Of a stretch of 64,000 nt of DNA, positions 8,881-17,879 are shown one piece after another. The stretch is from Burkholderiales bacterium (GTDB lineage Bacteria > Pseudomonadota > Gammaproteobacteria > Burkholderiales > Burkholderiaceae_D). Made by a program: the position numbers and the translations under genes. The stretch is from positions 1 to 64,000 of the forward strand of contig JACPWS010000011.1 of the NCBI GenBank assembly GCA_016196925.1, given 5' to 3'. The notes below the pieces were generated by a model that was not told the origin of the DNA, searched no databases, and saw only the letters and a program-made list of their open reading frames with translations. Position 1 is the first letter of the stretch, and each line of letters begins with the position of its first letter.

Positions 8881-10746
8881 TCAGGCAATATCTTCGAGCT
8901 TGCGGCCGGCCAGCGCGCTGCGTACGCTCCGATCCATGCGGCGGGCGGCGAATTCTTCGGTGCCATCGGCCAGCGCGCTGATCGCGGCTTGCAGGGCTTG
9001 ATGGTCTTGTCCCTGGTTTTGCCGGCTGACTTCCGCCATCAGGGCGCGGATGGCGGCTTGCTCAGCAGCGGACAGCAGGGCGGCGTCGGTTTGCAGGGCG
9101 GATTGGGTCGCCAGCAAGATGCGTTCGGCTTCGACCTGCTCTTCGCGCAGCGCGCGTTGTTCCATATCGGTGCCGGCGGCGGCGAACGAATCTTGGAGCA
9201 TGCGGGTGATTTCTTCGTCGCCCAGGCCGTAAGACGGCTTTACCGTGATCGAGGCTTCCACCCCGCAGCGCAATTCGCGCGCCGATACCGACAACAAGCC
9301 GTCGGCATCGACCTGGTAAGTGATGCGTATGCGCGCGGCGCCGGCCGCCATGGGCGGGATGCCGCGCAATTCAAAGCGCGCCAGCGAACGGCAGGCGCTG
9401 ACCAGTTCGCGTTCGCCCTGCACCACGTGGATCGCCATCGCCGTCTGGCCATCCTTGAAGGTGGTGAATTCTTGCGCGCGGGCGCAAGGTATCGTCGAAT
9501 TGCGCGGGATGACTTTTTCCGCCAGACCACCCATGGTTTCTACGCCTAGCGAGAGCGGGATCACGTCGAGCAATAGCCAGTCGTCGCCGGCGGCGCGGTT
9601 ACCGGCCAGCAGATTGGCCTGGATCGCGGCGCCTAGCGCCACCACTTTGTCGGGATCGATATTGGCCAGCGGCGTAGTCTGGAAAAACTCGCCGACCGCC
9701 TTGCGTACATGCGGCATGCGGGTGGCGCCGCCGACCAGCACCACGCCATCGACATCGTCGGCCGACAAGCCGGCGTCGCGCAGCGCCTTGCGGCAAGGCG
9801 TGATGGTTTTCAGCACCAGATGCTGGGTGATTTCCGCAAAGACGGCCGCCGTGATTTGCAGGTGCACGCTTTCGCCCGAATTCAGCTTGGCGTCGATGGA
9901 GGTCGAGGTTTTGCTCGACAGGATTTCTTTGGCGTCGCGCGCCTTCACCATCAGCAACCGGGTGTCTTCGTCGGACAGGGGCGCCAGCCTGGCTTCCTGC
10001 AATATCCAGCAAAACAGGCGGTGGTCGAAATCGTCGCCGCCGAGCGCTGAATCGCCGCCGGTGGCCAGCACTTCAAACACGCCTTTGCGCATCTTCAGGA
10101 TGGAGATGTCGAAGGTGCCGCCGCCGAGATCGTATACGGCATAGGTGCCTTCCGAGGCATTGTCGAGGCCGTAGGCGATTGCGGCGGCGGTCGGTTCATT
10201 CAGCAGACGCAAGACATTCAGGCCGGCCAGTTTGGCGGCATCCTTGGTGGCCTGCCTTTGCGCATCGTCGAAATAGGCGGGGACGGTGATCACGGCGCCG
10301 ACCAGATCATCGCCGAGGGCGTCTTCGGCCTGCTGGCGCAAGCTCGCCAGAATCTGGGCCGAGATTTCGACCGGACTCTTCATGCCGGCGATGGTCTTTA
10401 GCTGCACCATGCCAGGGCTGTCCTGGAAGTCGTAAGGCAGATTTTCAGCATAGGCGATGTCTTTCAGCCCGCGCCCCATGAAGCGCTTGACCGAGATGAT
10501 CGTATTCTTGGGGTCGTTGGTTTGCTCGGCCTGCGCCTTGTAACCTATGTGCGCATGGCCGTTCGGCAGATAGCGGACCACCGAAGGCAGCAGCGGGCGT
10601 CCCTCGTCGTCGTTCAACACTTCGGGGATGCTGTTGCGCACGGTCGCCACCAGCGAATTGGTGGTGCCGAGATCGATGCCGACCGCCAGCCGGTGCTGGT
10701 GCGGTGCGGTGGACATGCCGGGTTCGGAAATCTGCAGTAATGCCAT
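8881..10746 (-). CDS. hscA: HscA, Hsp70-class chaperone for Fe-S assembly
   Basis: A 621-residue Hsp70 homologue. The nucleotide-binding domain begins with [16 protein letters not shown] and carries [14 protein letters not shown] and [15 protein letters not shown]; the substrate-binding domain follows. HscA with HscB releases clusters from IscU by recognising its LPPVK motif. The gene is separated from hscB by 116 bases that hold a terminator-like hairpin, unlike the tight spacing elsewhere in this operon. The first ATG was kept; an in-frame ATG at residue 11 is also possible because neither has a strong ribosome-binding site. Confidence 0.97.
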   Translation of the reverse strand: MALLQISEPGMSTAPHQHRLAVGIDLGTTNSLVATVRNSIPEVLNDDEGRPLLPSVVRYLPNGHAHIGYKAQAEQTNDPKNTIISVKRFMGRGLKDIAYAENLPYDFQDSPGMVQLKTIAGMKSPVEISAQILASLRQQAEDALGDDLVGAVITVPAYFDDAQRQATKDAAKLAGLNVLRLLNEPTAAAIAYGLDNASEGTYAVYDLGGGTFDISILKMRKGVFEVLATGGDSALGGDDFDHRLFCWILQEARLAPLSDEDTRLLMVKARDAKEILSSKTSTSIDAKLNSGESVHLQITAAVFAEITQHLVLKTITPCRKALRDAGLSADDVDGVVLVGGATRMPHVRKAVGEFFQTTPLANIDPDKVVALGAAIQANLLAGNRAAGDDWLLLDVIPLSLGVETMGGLAEKVIPRNSTIPCARAQEFTTFKDGQTAMAIHVVQGERELVSACRSLARFELRGIPPMAAGAARIRITYQVDADGLLSVSARELRCGVEASITVKPSYGLGDEEITRMLQDSFAAAGTDMEQRALREEQVEAERILLATQSALQTDAALLSAAEQAAIRALMAEVSRQNQGQDHQALQAAISALADGTEEFAARRMDRSVRSALAGRKLEDIA

Positions 10747-10762
10747 GATGAAATCGGTTAGC

Positions 10763-10782
10763 GGCGCAACGACAGTTGCGCC
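10763..10782. promoter_or_regulatory. Small perfect hairpin in the hscA leader
   Basis: An eight-base perfect stem (GGCGCAAC with GTTGCGCC) and a four-base loop lie 17-36 bases before the hscA start. With the terminator-like hairpin just upstream it makes the hscB-hscA gap structured. The role is unknown; it could affect mRNA stability or processing. Confidence 0.45.
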
Positions 10783-10820
10783 CGGTTATTCGGTGTTTGC
10801 CGGTATCTGTCCGGTTCGCT

Positions 10821-10854
10821 AAAAAAGGGCTTTCCTCCGGAGCGCGGAGAAGCC
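10821..10854 (-). terminator. Intrinsic terminator between hscB and hscA
   Basis: Read on the minus strand, GGCTTCTCCG pairs with CGGAGGAAAGCC (two bases bulged) and is followed directly by CTTTTTT. It begins nine bases after the hscB stop. It would end or attenuate transcripts from the iscR promoter before hscA-fdx-iscX. Confidence 0.65.
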
Positions 10855-10862
10855 AGCTACGC

Positions 10863-11366
10863 TTATTCTTCCAGCGCCGCGATATCGGCCATGAATTTTT
10901 CCAGGAACATGCAGGCGCGGATCTGTTGCGCCGCCGCCGTAAAATCACCGCCATCCAGCGTCGCGCCGACTTTGCCCAGTTGCGCCTTGAGCGCCGAGCG
11001 CAATTCGGCTTCCAGCGCCAGCAAAGCCGTCATATCGTCGGCGTGACGGGCGTCGTCGAATGCTTCGCGCCATTCCATTTGCTGCATCAGGAAAGCCGGC
11101 GGCATGCTGGTATTCGACTCGGCCTGCAAATCCACGCCTTGCAATTCGCACAGGTAAGTGGCGCGCTGCAGCGGTTTTTTCAGGGTCTGATATGCTTCGT
11201 TGGCGCGCGTCGCCCATTGCATGGCGACGCGTTTCTCGGCGTCGCCGGCGTGCGCAAATTTATCTGGATGAACCCGGCCCTGCACTTCGTGGTAGGCGCG
11301 CTCCAGTCGCTCCTGATCCAGCGTGAATTGCTGCGGCAACTGGAACAGCTCAAAATGATTCTGCAT
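10863..11366 (-). CDS. hscB: HscB, J-domain co-chaperone
   Basis: A 167-residue co-chaperone that brings IscU to HscA and stimulates its ATPase. The N-terminal J domain carries the HPD motif at residues 33-35 (RVHPDKF), and the C-terminal three-helix bundle contains the IscU-binding region. The ATG at 11366 (MQNHFELF) is the homologous start; an upstream ATG at 11402 would overlap the end of iscA by 31 bases and adds residues not typical of the family. Confidence 0.95.
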   Translation of the reverse strand: MQNHFELFQLPQQFTLDQERLERAYHEVQGRVHPDKFAHAGDAEKRVAMQWATRANEAYQTLKKPLQRATYLCELQGVDLQAESNTSMPPAFLMQQMEWREAFDDARHADDMTALLALEAELRSALKAQLGKVGATLDGGDFTAAAQQIRACMFLEKFMADIAALEE

Positions 11367-11371
11367 GCCGG

Positions 11372-11695
11372 CTAAATCCTGAAACTTTCGCCGCAACCGC
11401 ACTCGTCTTTGACGTTGGGGTTGTAGAACTTGAAGCCTTCGTTCAAGCCTTCGCGGGCGAAATCGAGTTCGGTGCCGTCTATGTAAGGCAGGCTTTTCGG
11501 GTCGACGAAGACCTTGACGCCATGCGACTCGAACACCTGGTCGTCGCTGCTCATTTCATCGACATATTCGAGTTTGTATGCCATGCCGGAACAGCCGGTG
11601 GTGCGCACGCCGAAGCGCAGGCCTATGCCTTTGCCGCGCCTTTCCATATAGCGAATAACGTGTTTCGCCGCTTTTTCAGTCAGTGTAATAGCCAT
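11372..11695 (-). CDS. iscA: IscA, A-type Fe-S carrier
   Basis: A 107-residue A-type carrier that holds and delivers Fe-S clusters. The three conserved cysteines are C35 (TTGCSGMAY), C99 and C101 (ECGCGESF). The start is MAITLTEKA at 11695, which fits the family; a longer frame begins further upstream but adds an unrelated N-terminus. It sits between iscU and hscB. Confidence 0.97.
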   Translation of the reverse strand: MAITLTEKAAKHVIRYMERRGKGIGLRFGVRTTGCSGMAYKLEYVDEMSSDDQVFESHGVKVFVDPKSLPYIDGTELDFAREGLNEGFKFYNPNVKDECGCGESFRI

Positions 11696-11720
11696 GGTGC
11701 TTCCAATCAAAACCGCAAAA

Positions 11721-12116
11721 TCAGACGTTTTGCTCCGTGCCGTGCTTGCTCTTATAGTCATTCACCGCCGCCTTGATCGCATCTTCCGCCAAAATCGAGC
11801 AGTGGATCTTGACCGGCGGCAAAGCCAGCTCTTCCGCGATCGCGGTATTTTTGATTTCCAGAGCCTGATCCAGGGTCTTGCCCTTGACCCATTCGGTCAC
11901 CAGGGACGAAGAGGCGATCGCCGAGCCGCAGCCGTAAGTCTTGAATTTGGCATCTTCGATCACGCCGTCGGCGCCGACCTTGATCTGCAATTTCATGACG
12001 TCGCCGCAAGCCGGGGCGCCGACCATGCCGGTGCCGACCGTGTCGTCGCCTTTTTCAAACGCGCCTACATTGCGCGGATTTTCGTAGTGATCGAGTACTT
12101 TTTCTGAGTAAGCCAT
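11721..12116 (-). CDS. iscU: IscU, Fe-S cluster scaffold
   Basis: A 131-residue scaffold on which clusters are built from IscS-derived sulfur. Cluster ligands are C37 (ACGDV, with D39), C63 (YGCGSA) and C106 (HCSILAEDA). The HscA-recognition site LPPVK is present at residues 99-103. It lies 45 bases after iscS. Confidence 0.98.
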   Translation of the reverse strand: MAYSEKVLDHYENPRNVGAFEKGDDTVGTGMVGAPACGDVMKLQIKVGADGVIEDAKFKTYGCGSAIASSSLVTEWVKGKTLDQALEIKNTAIAEELALPPVKIHCSILAEDAIKAAVNDYKSKHGTEQNV

Positions 12117-12161
12117 GGTGATACTCCTTATCCTATTGTCCTAAATAATCTGCGGCAGTTT

Positions 12162-13415
12162 CTAGTGGGCTGCCCATTGAATCGAACTGATATCGATTCC
12201 CTCTTTATACATATCCCACAGCGGTGACAGCTCGCGCAGTTTCGACACCTTGGTCTTCAGCAGATTTATCGTGAAGTCGATTTCTTCTTCCGTGGTGAAG
12301 CGGCCTATGGTGAAACGTATCGAGCTGTGCGCCAGTTCATCGCTGCGGCCGAGGGCGCGCAAGACGTACGACGGTTCCAGGCTGGCCGAGGTGCAGGCCG
12401 AGCCGGACGAGACGGCAATATCCTTGATCGCCATGATCAGCGATTCGCCTTCGACATAGTTGAAGCTGACGTTCAGGTTATGCGGCACGCGGTGCTCCAT
12501 GTCGCCGTTGACATAGGTTTCTTCGATTTCTTGCAAACCCTGCGCCAGGCGGTCGCGCATGGCGCGGATATGCGCCAGCTCTTCTGTCATTTCTTCCTTG
12601 GCCAGGCGGAACGCTTCGCCCATGCCGGCGATCTGGTGCGGTGGCAGGGTGCCGGAACGGAAGCCGCGCTCCTGGCCGCCGCCGTGCATCTGCGCTTCCA
12701 GGCGCACGCGCGGTTTGCGGCGGATGTACAGGGCGCCCACGCCTTTCGGGCCGTAAGATTTGTGCGCCGAGAATGATACCAGGTCGACCTTGGTGTTTTC
12801 CAGGTCGATCGCGACCTTGCCGGTCGCCTGTGCGGCGTCCGAGTGGAATACGATGCCTTTGGCGCGGCACAGTTCGCCGATCTCGACGATAGGCTGGATC
12901 ACGCCGATTTCGTTGTTGACCCACATCACCGACACTAAAATCGTGTCGGGGCGGATCGCTGCCCTGACTTGCTCGACGGTGATTAAGCCATTGTCTTGCG
13001 GCTGCAGATAAGTCGCTTCGAAGCCCTGGCGCTCGAGTTCGCGCACGGTGTCGAGCACGGCCTTGTGCTCGGTCTTGACCGTGATGATGTGCTTGCCCTT
13101 GGCTTTGTAAAACTGCGCAGCGCCTTTCAGCGCCAGGTTATTGCTTTCGGTGGCGCCGGAAGTCCAGATAATTTCGCGCGGATCGGCATTCACCAGCGCC
13201 GCCACGTGGCCGCGCGCTTCTTCCACCGCAGCCTCCGCATCCCAGCCGTACATATGGCTGCGCGAAGCGGGGTTGCCGAAATGGGCGCGCAAAAACGGGA
13301 TCATTTTGTCTGCGACGCGCGGATCGACCGGCGTGGTCGCCGAATAATCGAGATAGATAGGGAAGTGCGGTGCCTTCAGGGTATCCAGCAGACTTTTTTC
13401 CAGAGGGGCATTCAT
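12162..13415 (-). CDS. iscS: Cysteine desulfurase IscS
   Basis: A 417-residue PLP enzyme that takes sulfur from cysteine as a persulfide and passes it to IscU and to tRNA-thiolation partners. K219 in [12 protein letters not shown] binds PLP. The catalytic loop [13 protein letters not shown] holds the active cysteine C341. The N-terminus carries about a dozen residues more than E. coli IscS ([19 protein letters not shown]), a common betaproteobacterial variation. It follows iscR by 13 bases. Confidence 0.98.
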   Translation of the reverse strand: MNAPLEKSLLDTLKAPHFPIYLDYSATTPVDPRVADKMIPFLRAHFGNPASRSHMYGWDAEAAVEEARGHVAALVNADPREIIWTSGATESNNLALKGAAQFYKAKGKHIITVKTEHKAVLDTVRELERQGFEATYLQPQDNGLITVEQVRAAIRPDTILVSVMWVNNEIGVIQPIVEIGELCRAKGIVFHSDAAQATGKVAIDLENTKVDLVSFSAHKSYGPKGVGALYIRRKPRVRLEAQMHGGGQERGFRSGTLPPHQIAGMGEAFRLAKEEMTEELAHIRAMRDRLAQGLQEIEETYVNGDMEHRVPHNLNVSFNYVEGESLIMAIKDIAVSSGSACTSASLEPSYVLRALGRSDELAHSSIRFTIGRFTTEEEIDFTINLLKTKVSKLRELSPLWDMYKEGIDISSIQWAAH

Positions 13416-13428
13416 TCAAGACTCCAAA

Positions 13429-13917
13429 TTATCGAGAGGCGGTATGGTCGGCATGCGCACGCTGGTGCATGACAACGACACTGTTATCCAGGGTTTTCTG
13501 TTTTTGCTGATTCACCAGATCCTGTAGCGAGACGGAATCCAGATAGTCGACCATTTTTGCATTCAGCGTGGCCCACAGGTCGTGCGTCATGCAATGGATG
13601 CCATTTTCATGATCGCTGCCGTGGCAATTGCCTTTTCCGCCGCATTGGGTGGCATCCAGCGGCTCGTCGACCGCGATGATGATATCGGCCACCGTCACAT
13701 TTTGCGCCTTGCGGGCGAGATTGTACCCGCCGCCTGGGCCGCGCACCGATTCCACGATTTCATGGCGACGCAATTTGCCAAACAGTTGTTCCAGATAGGA
13801 AAGGGAAATGTCCTGGCGCTGGCTGATGCCGGCCAGGGTCACAGGTCCCTTATCCTGGCGCAGGGCCAGGTCTATCATTGCCGTGACGGCAAAACGTCCT
13901 TTGGTGGTGAGGCGCAT
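13429..13917 (-). CDS. iscR: Fe-S-sensing transcriptional regulator IscR
   Basis: A 162-residue Rrf2-family regulator that represses the isc operon when it carries a [2Fe-2S] cluster. The winged helix (MRLTTKGRFAVTAMIDLA, SLSYLEQLFGKLRRHEIV) is intact. Cluster cysteines are C92, C98 and C109. In E. coli IscR the third cysteine is at 104, so there are five extra residues (around HENGI) between the second and third ligands. The ATG at 13917 is the homologous start. A candidate IscR site overlaps the promoter just upstream. Confidence 0.96.
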   Translation of the reverse strand: MRLTTKGRFAVTAMIDLALRQDKGPVTLAGISQRQDISLSYLEQLFGKLRRHEIVESVRGPGGGYNLARKAQNVTVADIIIAVDEPLDATQCGGKGNCHGSDHENGIHCMTHDLWATLNAKMVDYLDSVSLQDLVNQQKQKTLDNSVVVMHQRAHADHTASR

Positions 13918-13955
13918 AGAGGTACTCCACACAGTGAATTCTTAATGCCCTGAGT

Positions 13956-14002
13956 TGTTGAGCATTTTGATCAAGTATATCAAACTTGCTTGTCTCTGTC
14001 AG
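13956..14002 (-). promoter_or_regulatory. isc operon promoter with candidate IscR site
   Basis: On the minus strand a -35 box CTGACA (13997-14002) and a -10 box TATACT (13974-13979) are spaced by exactly 17 bases. A sequence resembling the IscR type-1 site (ATACTTGA, AT-rich centre, GCTCAA; 13956-13978) overlaps the -10 and start region, where a repressor would block polymerase. The match to the IscR consensus is by eye. Confidence 0.6.
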
Positions 14003-14010
14003 GAGCGCCT

Positions 14011-14301
14011 TTATTTGCCGGCCCGAAGGTAAGCCTTGCGTTCGGCTGTGTAATTCCACCACGGCAACGCGGGGGCGCCTTCCATAAAGCGCACGGCGGA
14101 AATGAATACGTCATAAACGCAGGGATCGTGTCTGGTCTTGGTCAGGCGGCACAATTCCTCATACATGCGATAGGGGTCTTGGCCGATTAGTTGCGCCGGC
14201 GTGTGGATGCCGAGCAGGCGCAGATCGGCGGCGCCGGCCTTGCCTATATTCGGTAAATCTTCCAGCTGGCGGATGGCTGCACGGTCTATCTGGAGTTTCA
14301 T
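14011..14301 (-). CDS. Helix-hairpin-helix protein, Cdd1 (pathogenicity locus) family
   Basis: A 96-residue protein with a helix-hairpin-helix motif (LEDLPNIGKAGAADLRLLGIHTPAQLIGQDPYRMYEELC) and a C-terminal WWNYTAERKA region, matching the small Cdd1 family. Function is unknown; the fold usually contacts DNA non-specifically. The ATG at 14301 (MKLQIDRAAI) was chosen because the 19 residues encoded upstream do not match the family. It lies just upstream of the isc promoter on the same strand, so its 3' end overlaps that control region. Confidence 0.8.
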   Translation of the reverse strand: MKLQIDRAAIRQLEDLPNIGKAGAADLRLLGIHTPAQLIGQDPYRMYEELCRLTKTRHDPCVYDVFISAVRFMEGAPALPWWNYTAERKAYLRAGK

Positions 14302-14369
14302 GGCGCAGGGAAGAGTGAGGGCGGTTGACAGTTTAGTTGGGCGGAGCGGCCGACGCAAATCGACCGCGT

Positions 14370-14399
14370 AAAAAAACCGCCAGCGACGTGGCGGTTTTC
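14370..14399. terminator. Intrinsic terminator after the aldehyde dehydrogenase gene
   Basis: A nine-base stem (AAACCGCCA with TGGCGGTTT) is flanked by an A-run and a T-run. It lies 26 bases past the stop of the leftward aldehyde dehydrogenase gene. Confidence 0.8.
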
Positions 14400-14424
14400 C
14401 TGGCTTGCAGACGGTCAGTCGGTA

Positions 14425-15945
14425 TCAGATATCGAAGCTGATGCCCTGGGCCAGCGGCAAGGCGTTGCTGTAATTGACCGTATTGGTCGAGCGGCGCATA
14501 TAGGCTTTCCAGGAATCGGAACCCGATTCGCGGCCGCCGCCGGTTTCTTTCTCGCCGCCGAACGCGCCGCCGATTTCTGCACCGGACGGGCCGATGTTGA
14601 CGTTGGCGATGCCGCAGTCGCTGCCGCAATCGGACACAAATAATTCCGCTTCGCGGATGTCGGTGGTGAAGATGGAAGACGACAAGCCTTGCGGCACTTC
14701 GTTGTTCCAGGTAAGTGCCTGCTGCAGATCGCTGTAACGCACGATGTACATAATCGGTGCGAAAGTCTCATGATGCATGGAAGCGGTCTGGGTCGGCATT
14801 TCTACCAGCGAAGGATGCACGTAGTAAGCGTTTTCGCAACCAGCAACGGTGGCGCGTTCGCCGCCGAACACTACGCCGCCTTCCGCCTTGGCGGCGGCCA
14901 GCGCACTGTGCATCGCGTCAAACGCGGCGCTGTCGACCAGCGGGCCGACCAGGGTGGTTTTTTCGAGCGGATTGCCAACTGGCAGGCCGGCGTAGATTTT
15001 CTTCAGGCGCGGTACCAGTGTGTCGTAAATGCTGTCGTGCACGAACAGGCGGCGCAGCGTGGTGCAGCGCTGGCCGGCGGTGCCGACGGCGGAGAAGGTA
15101 ATGCCGCGCACGGCCATTTCCAGATCGGCGCTAGGTGCGACGATCATAGCGTTGTTGCCGCCCAGTTCGAGGATGGTGCGGGTCAGGCGCTTGGCGCAAG
15201 CTTCGGCTACCTGGCGGCCCATGCGGGTGCTGCCGGTGGCGCTGACCAGCGCGACACGCTTGTCGTCCACCATCTGGGCGCCGGTCTCGCGGCCGCCGAT
15301 GATCAGCTCGGCCAGGCCGGCCGGAGCGTCGGCGCTCACTGCATTGAAGCGGGCTACCGCTTTCATGAACAGGGCGTGGGTGGCGACGGCGGTCAGCGGC
15401 GTTTTTTCGGATGGTTTCCAGGTCACGCTATTGCCGCACACGAAAGCCAGCGCGGCATTCCAGGCCCAGACTGCGACCGGGAAGTTGAAAGCGGAAATCA
15501 CGCCGACCACGCCGATCGGATGCCATTGTTCCATCATGCGATGGCCAGGACGCTCGGAAGCGATGGTCAGGCCGTACAACTGGCGCGACAGGCCGACCGC
15601 GAAATCGCAGATGTCGATCATTTCCTGAACTTCGCCCAGACCTTCTTGCAGGATCTTGCCGGCTTCCAGTGTGACCAGCTGACCGAGCGCCTGCTTGTGG
15701 GTGCGCAGTTCTTCGCCAAACAGGCGTACCAGCTCGCCGCGGCGCGGGGCCGGTACCTTGCGCCATTGCAGGTAAGCGGTGTGGGCGCGGTCTATGCGCG
15801 CCTTGACTTCGGCGGCGCTGTCGGCCTTCAGGGTAGCCATGGTCAGGCCGCTGATAGGAGAATTGCTGACGATGTCCTGGCCCTGGTAATCGCTCAGGTT
15901 GACGCCGAGTTCAGCCAGCAAGGCCTGAATGTTTGTGTTGTTCAT
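14425..15945 (-). CDS. Aminoadipate-semialdehyde dehydrogenase (ALDH7 type)
   Basis: A 506-residue NAD-dependent aldehyde dehydrogenase. The catalytic glutamate is at about E260 (ILELGGNNA) and the nucleophile is C294 (GTAGQRCTTLRR). The NNAMIVAPSAD and GQRCTTLRRLFVHDS segments and overall length match the ALDH7/antiquitin group, which oxidises alpha-aminoadipate semialdehyde in lysine breakdown. It lies downstream of a saccharopine dehydrogenase gene on the same strand, which supports that substrate: saccharopine is cleaved to glutamate and the semialdehyde, which this enzyme oxidises to aminoadipate. Confidence 0.87.
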   Translation of the reverse strand: MNNTNIQALLAELGVNLSDYQGQDIVSNSPISGLTMATLKADSAAEVKARIDRAHTAYLQWRKVPAPRRGELVRLFGEELRTHKQALGQLVTLEAGKILQEGLGEVQEMIDICDFAVGLSRQLYGLTIASERPGHRMMEQWHPIGVVGVISAFNFPVAVWAWNAALAFVCGNSVTWKPSEKTPLTAVATHALFMKAVARFNAVSADAPAGLAELIIGGRETGAQMVDDKRVALVSATGSTRMGRQVAEACAKRLTRTILELGGNNAMIVAPSADLEMAVRGITFSAVGTAGQRCTTLRRLFVHDSIYDTLVPRLKKIYAGLPVGNPLEKTTLVGPLVDSAAFDAMHSALAAAKAEGGVVFGGERATVAGCENAYYVHPSLVEMPTQTASMHHETFAPIMYIVRYSDLQQALTWNNEVPQGLSSSIFTTDIREAELFVSDCGSDCGIANVNIGPSGAEIGGAFGGEKETGGGRESGSDSWKAYMRRSTNTVNYSNALPLAQGISFDI

Positions 15946-15965
15946 GATGTCTCACTCACAGTGAT

Positions 15966-16068
15966 AAATGGCGGCTTCGCTGCTTCCGTGTCGGAAAAGT
16001 GAGGCCGCCATTTGTATTGTTATTGGGGCGGTTTGCCCCTATAGCCCGCATTGTATTCCTTGCGGGCT
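15966..16068 (-). promoter_or_regulatory. Three stacked hairpins between saccharopine and aldehyde dehydrogenase genes
   Basis: The gap of about 140 bases holds an eight-base stem (AGCCCGCA/TGCGGGCT, 16043-16068), a small GGGGC/GCCCC hairpin (about 16025-16039), and a ten-base stem (AAATGGCGGC/GCCGCCATTT, 15966-16013) with a 28-base loop. None has a T-run after it, so they are not standard terminators. They may stabilise one cistron or modulate translation of the dehydrogenase; this is inference. Confidence 0.45.
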
Positions 16069-16084
16069 AGTCTTGCTGATCTGC

Positions 16085-17176
16085 TTAAATTGCGTAGTAC
16101 TTACCGAAGCGGTTAGCCAGGAAGTCGGACAAATTAGTCTGTTCCTGACGCACCAGGCCGTGTTGCGGCAATTTGCCGGACACTACCAGATCGACCATGG
16201 CGCAGATGCCGGAGGCGGTGGTCAGCTGGATCGCGGACAACAACTGGCCGTTGACTTCTTGTGCGTAGATTTTCTTGGCATAGGATTCCTGCTCCAGACG
16301 GCCGTCGCGCATACCGACTACGCTGACGAACACCAAGACCACGTCTTGCTTGGTCATAGGAATCGAGGTTTCCAGCACGTCTTTCAGGATAGGACGGCGT
16401 TCCAGTTTGCCCAGTTCCAGATCGCGTATCAGCATCTTGACGATATCGCGGTGACCAGGATAACGCACAGTCTTGTAGTTCAGATTCTGTACTTTGCCTT
16501 CCAGGCTTTCGCACAAAGTGCCCAGGCCGCCGGAAGTGTTGAAGGCTTCGTAGTCGATACCGTCCAGCGAGAAGTGTTCGATTTCTTCCAGCGCGGCAGT
16601 TTCGCGCAATTGGCCGTCGACGATCGCTTCGCAAGGATTGCAGTATTCGTTGATCAGACCGTCGGTGCTCCAGGTCAGGTTGTATTTCAGCGCATTGTTA
16701 GGGAAGGTCGGCAGGGCGCCGACGCGCATGCTGACATCGCGCAGGCTGGTGAAGCGCTTGGCGACGTCGTTCGCGACGATGGAAATGAAGCCCGGTGCCA
16801 GGCCGCACTGAGGCACGAATGCGCAATCGGCGCCCTCCGCCAATTGCTTGACGACACGTGTGCTTTCCACGTCTTCGGTCAGGTCGAAGTAATGCGAATT
16901 CGCTGCGCGTGCCGCGCCGGCGATGATAGGTGTCAGAAAATATGGGCAAGCCGACATGGTGACCTGGTGGCCGCGTATCAATTCGGTCACGGCGGCCTTG
17001 TCGCCCAGGTCGGCTTGTACGGTCGTGACATTAGGGAAGCCGGCCTGGGCTACATATTTCAGGCGCTCGATATCGCGGTCAGCCACGGTGATGAGGTAAT
17101 CGCCGGTATGCGACAAGAGATTCAGGATAGCGTCGCCGATTTTGCCTGCGCCGAGCAGGATGAGTTTAGTTGCCAT
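16085..17176 (-). CDS. Saccharopine dehydrogenase family protein
   Basis: A 363-residue protein with an N-terminal Rossmann motif (LILLGAGKIGDAILNLL) and the AADRD-like VADRDIERL, then the saccharopine dehydrogenase middle domain (CGLAPGFISIVANDVAKRF, HYFDLTEDVEST). The likely reaction is NAD(P)-dependent cleavage of saccharopine to glutamate and aminoadipate semialdehyde. No separate lysine-ketoglutarate reductase gene is in the window, so the first step of the pathway must be encoded elsewhere. The ATG at 17176 has a GGAG site at a good distance (CTGGAGACTAACC). A divergent Lrp-type regulator lies upstream. Confidence 0.87.
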   Translation of the reverse strand: MATKLILLGAGKIGDAILNLLSHTGDYLITVADRDIERLKYVAQAGFPNVTTVQADLGDKAAVTELIRGHQVTMSACPYFLTPIIAGAARAANSHYFDLTEDVESTRVVKQLAEGADCAFVPQCGLAPGFISIVANDVAKRFTSLRDVSMRVGALPTFPNNALKYNLTWSTDGLINEYCNPCEAIVDGQLRETAALEEIEHFSLDGIDYEAFNTSGGLGTLCESLEGKVQNLNYKTVRYPGHRDIVKMLIRDLELGKLERRPILKDVLETSIPMTKQDVVLVFVSVVGMRDGRLEQESYAKKIYAQEVNGQLLSAIQLTTASGICAMVDLVVSGKLPQHGLVRQEQTNLSDFLANRFGKYYAI

Positions 17177-17315
17177 GGTTAGTCTCCAGGAATTTGTTGA
17201 AAAAAGTTTCTGAGTTAAGTCTAGACCCAAGTTTTGTCAGATAATAGCGTCTAAATTATCGTCATATTGTAACGATGCACGACAATTTGATTAACTATTA
17301 CTGCAAATTGACATC

Positions 17316-17762
17316 ATGAAACCTGATCTGGACGAAGTCGACAATAAAATCCTGGCGCTTTTGATGGATAACGCCCGTTTGCCGGTCACGACCATCGCCA
17401 AGCAGGTGAAGATTGCGCGCACCACGGTGATCGCCCGTATCGCCGCCCTGGAGAAGCGCGGCGTGATTGCCGGGTATGGCTTGAAATTGAATCAGGAAAT
17501 GTACCAGCCGGCCGTGCGCGCCTATGTCGGCTTGTCGGTCGAGGCGCGCGATGCGGCCGGGTTGATTAAATATTTGCAGCAGTTGCCGGAAGCGGAGACC
17601 CTGTGCGCGGTCAGCGGGGCGATCGATTACATGCTGACCCTGCGCTGCGCCACTACGGAAATGCTGGACCGCTTACTGGATCAGATCGGCGCCCTGGACG
17701 GAGTCAGGCAAACCTCGACTTCCATCATCCTCAGCAAGCGTATCGATCGCGGCGCCTTGTAG
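17316..17762 (+). CDS. Lrp/AsnC family transcriptional regulator
   Basis: A 148-residue regulator with an N-terminal winged helix (LDEVDNKILALLMDNARLPVTTIAKQVKIARTTVIARIAALEKRGVI) and a C-terminal RAM ligand-binding domain. It is divergent from the saccharopine dehydrogenase gene with 139 AT-rich bases between them, the usual place for an Lrp-type operator, so it probably controls the lysine-catabolic pair and may respond to lysine or a derivative. The effector is inferred from context only. Confidence 0.9.
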   Translation: MKPDLDEVDNKILALLMDNARLPVTTIAKQVKIARTTVIARIAALEKRGVIAGYGLKLNQEMYQPAVRAYVGLSVEARDAAGLIKYLQQLPEAETLCAVSGAIDYMLTLRCATTEMLDRLLDQIGALDGVRQTSTSIILSKRIDRGAL

Positions 17763-17796
17763 TGCATCCGCCTCCCGTAACCGCTCCTGGTGCCTG

Positions 17797-17879
17797 AATA
17801 TACTCCCCTCCAGTATGCTGCAAGGGCGCAATGTTTATACTGGCGACAAGGCGGTTTTTTTAAAAAGCAGGGGGAGTAT
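17797..17879. repeat. ~80-bp dispersed palindromic element, copy B
   Basis: The left end is AATATACT, a seven-base C-rich core, and AGTATGCT (17797-17819); the right end is GGGGGAGTAT (17870-17879). A TTTTTTTAAAAA tract lies inside. The end of the element supplies the TGA stop of the convergent small secreted-protein gene (17879-17881). Confidence 0.75.
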
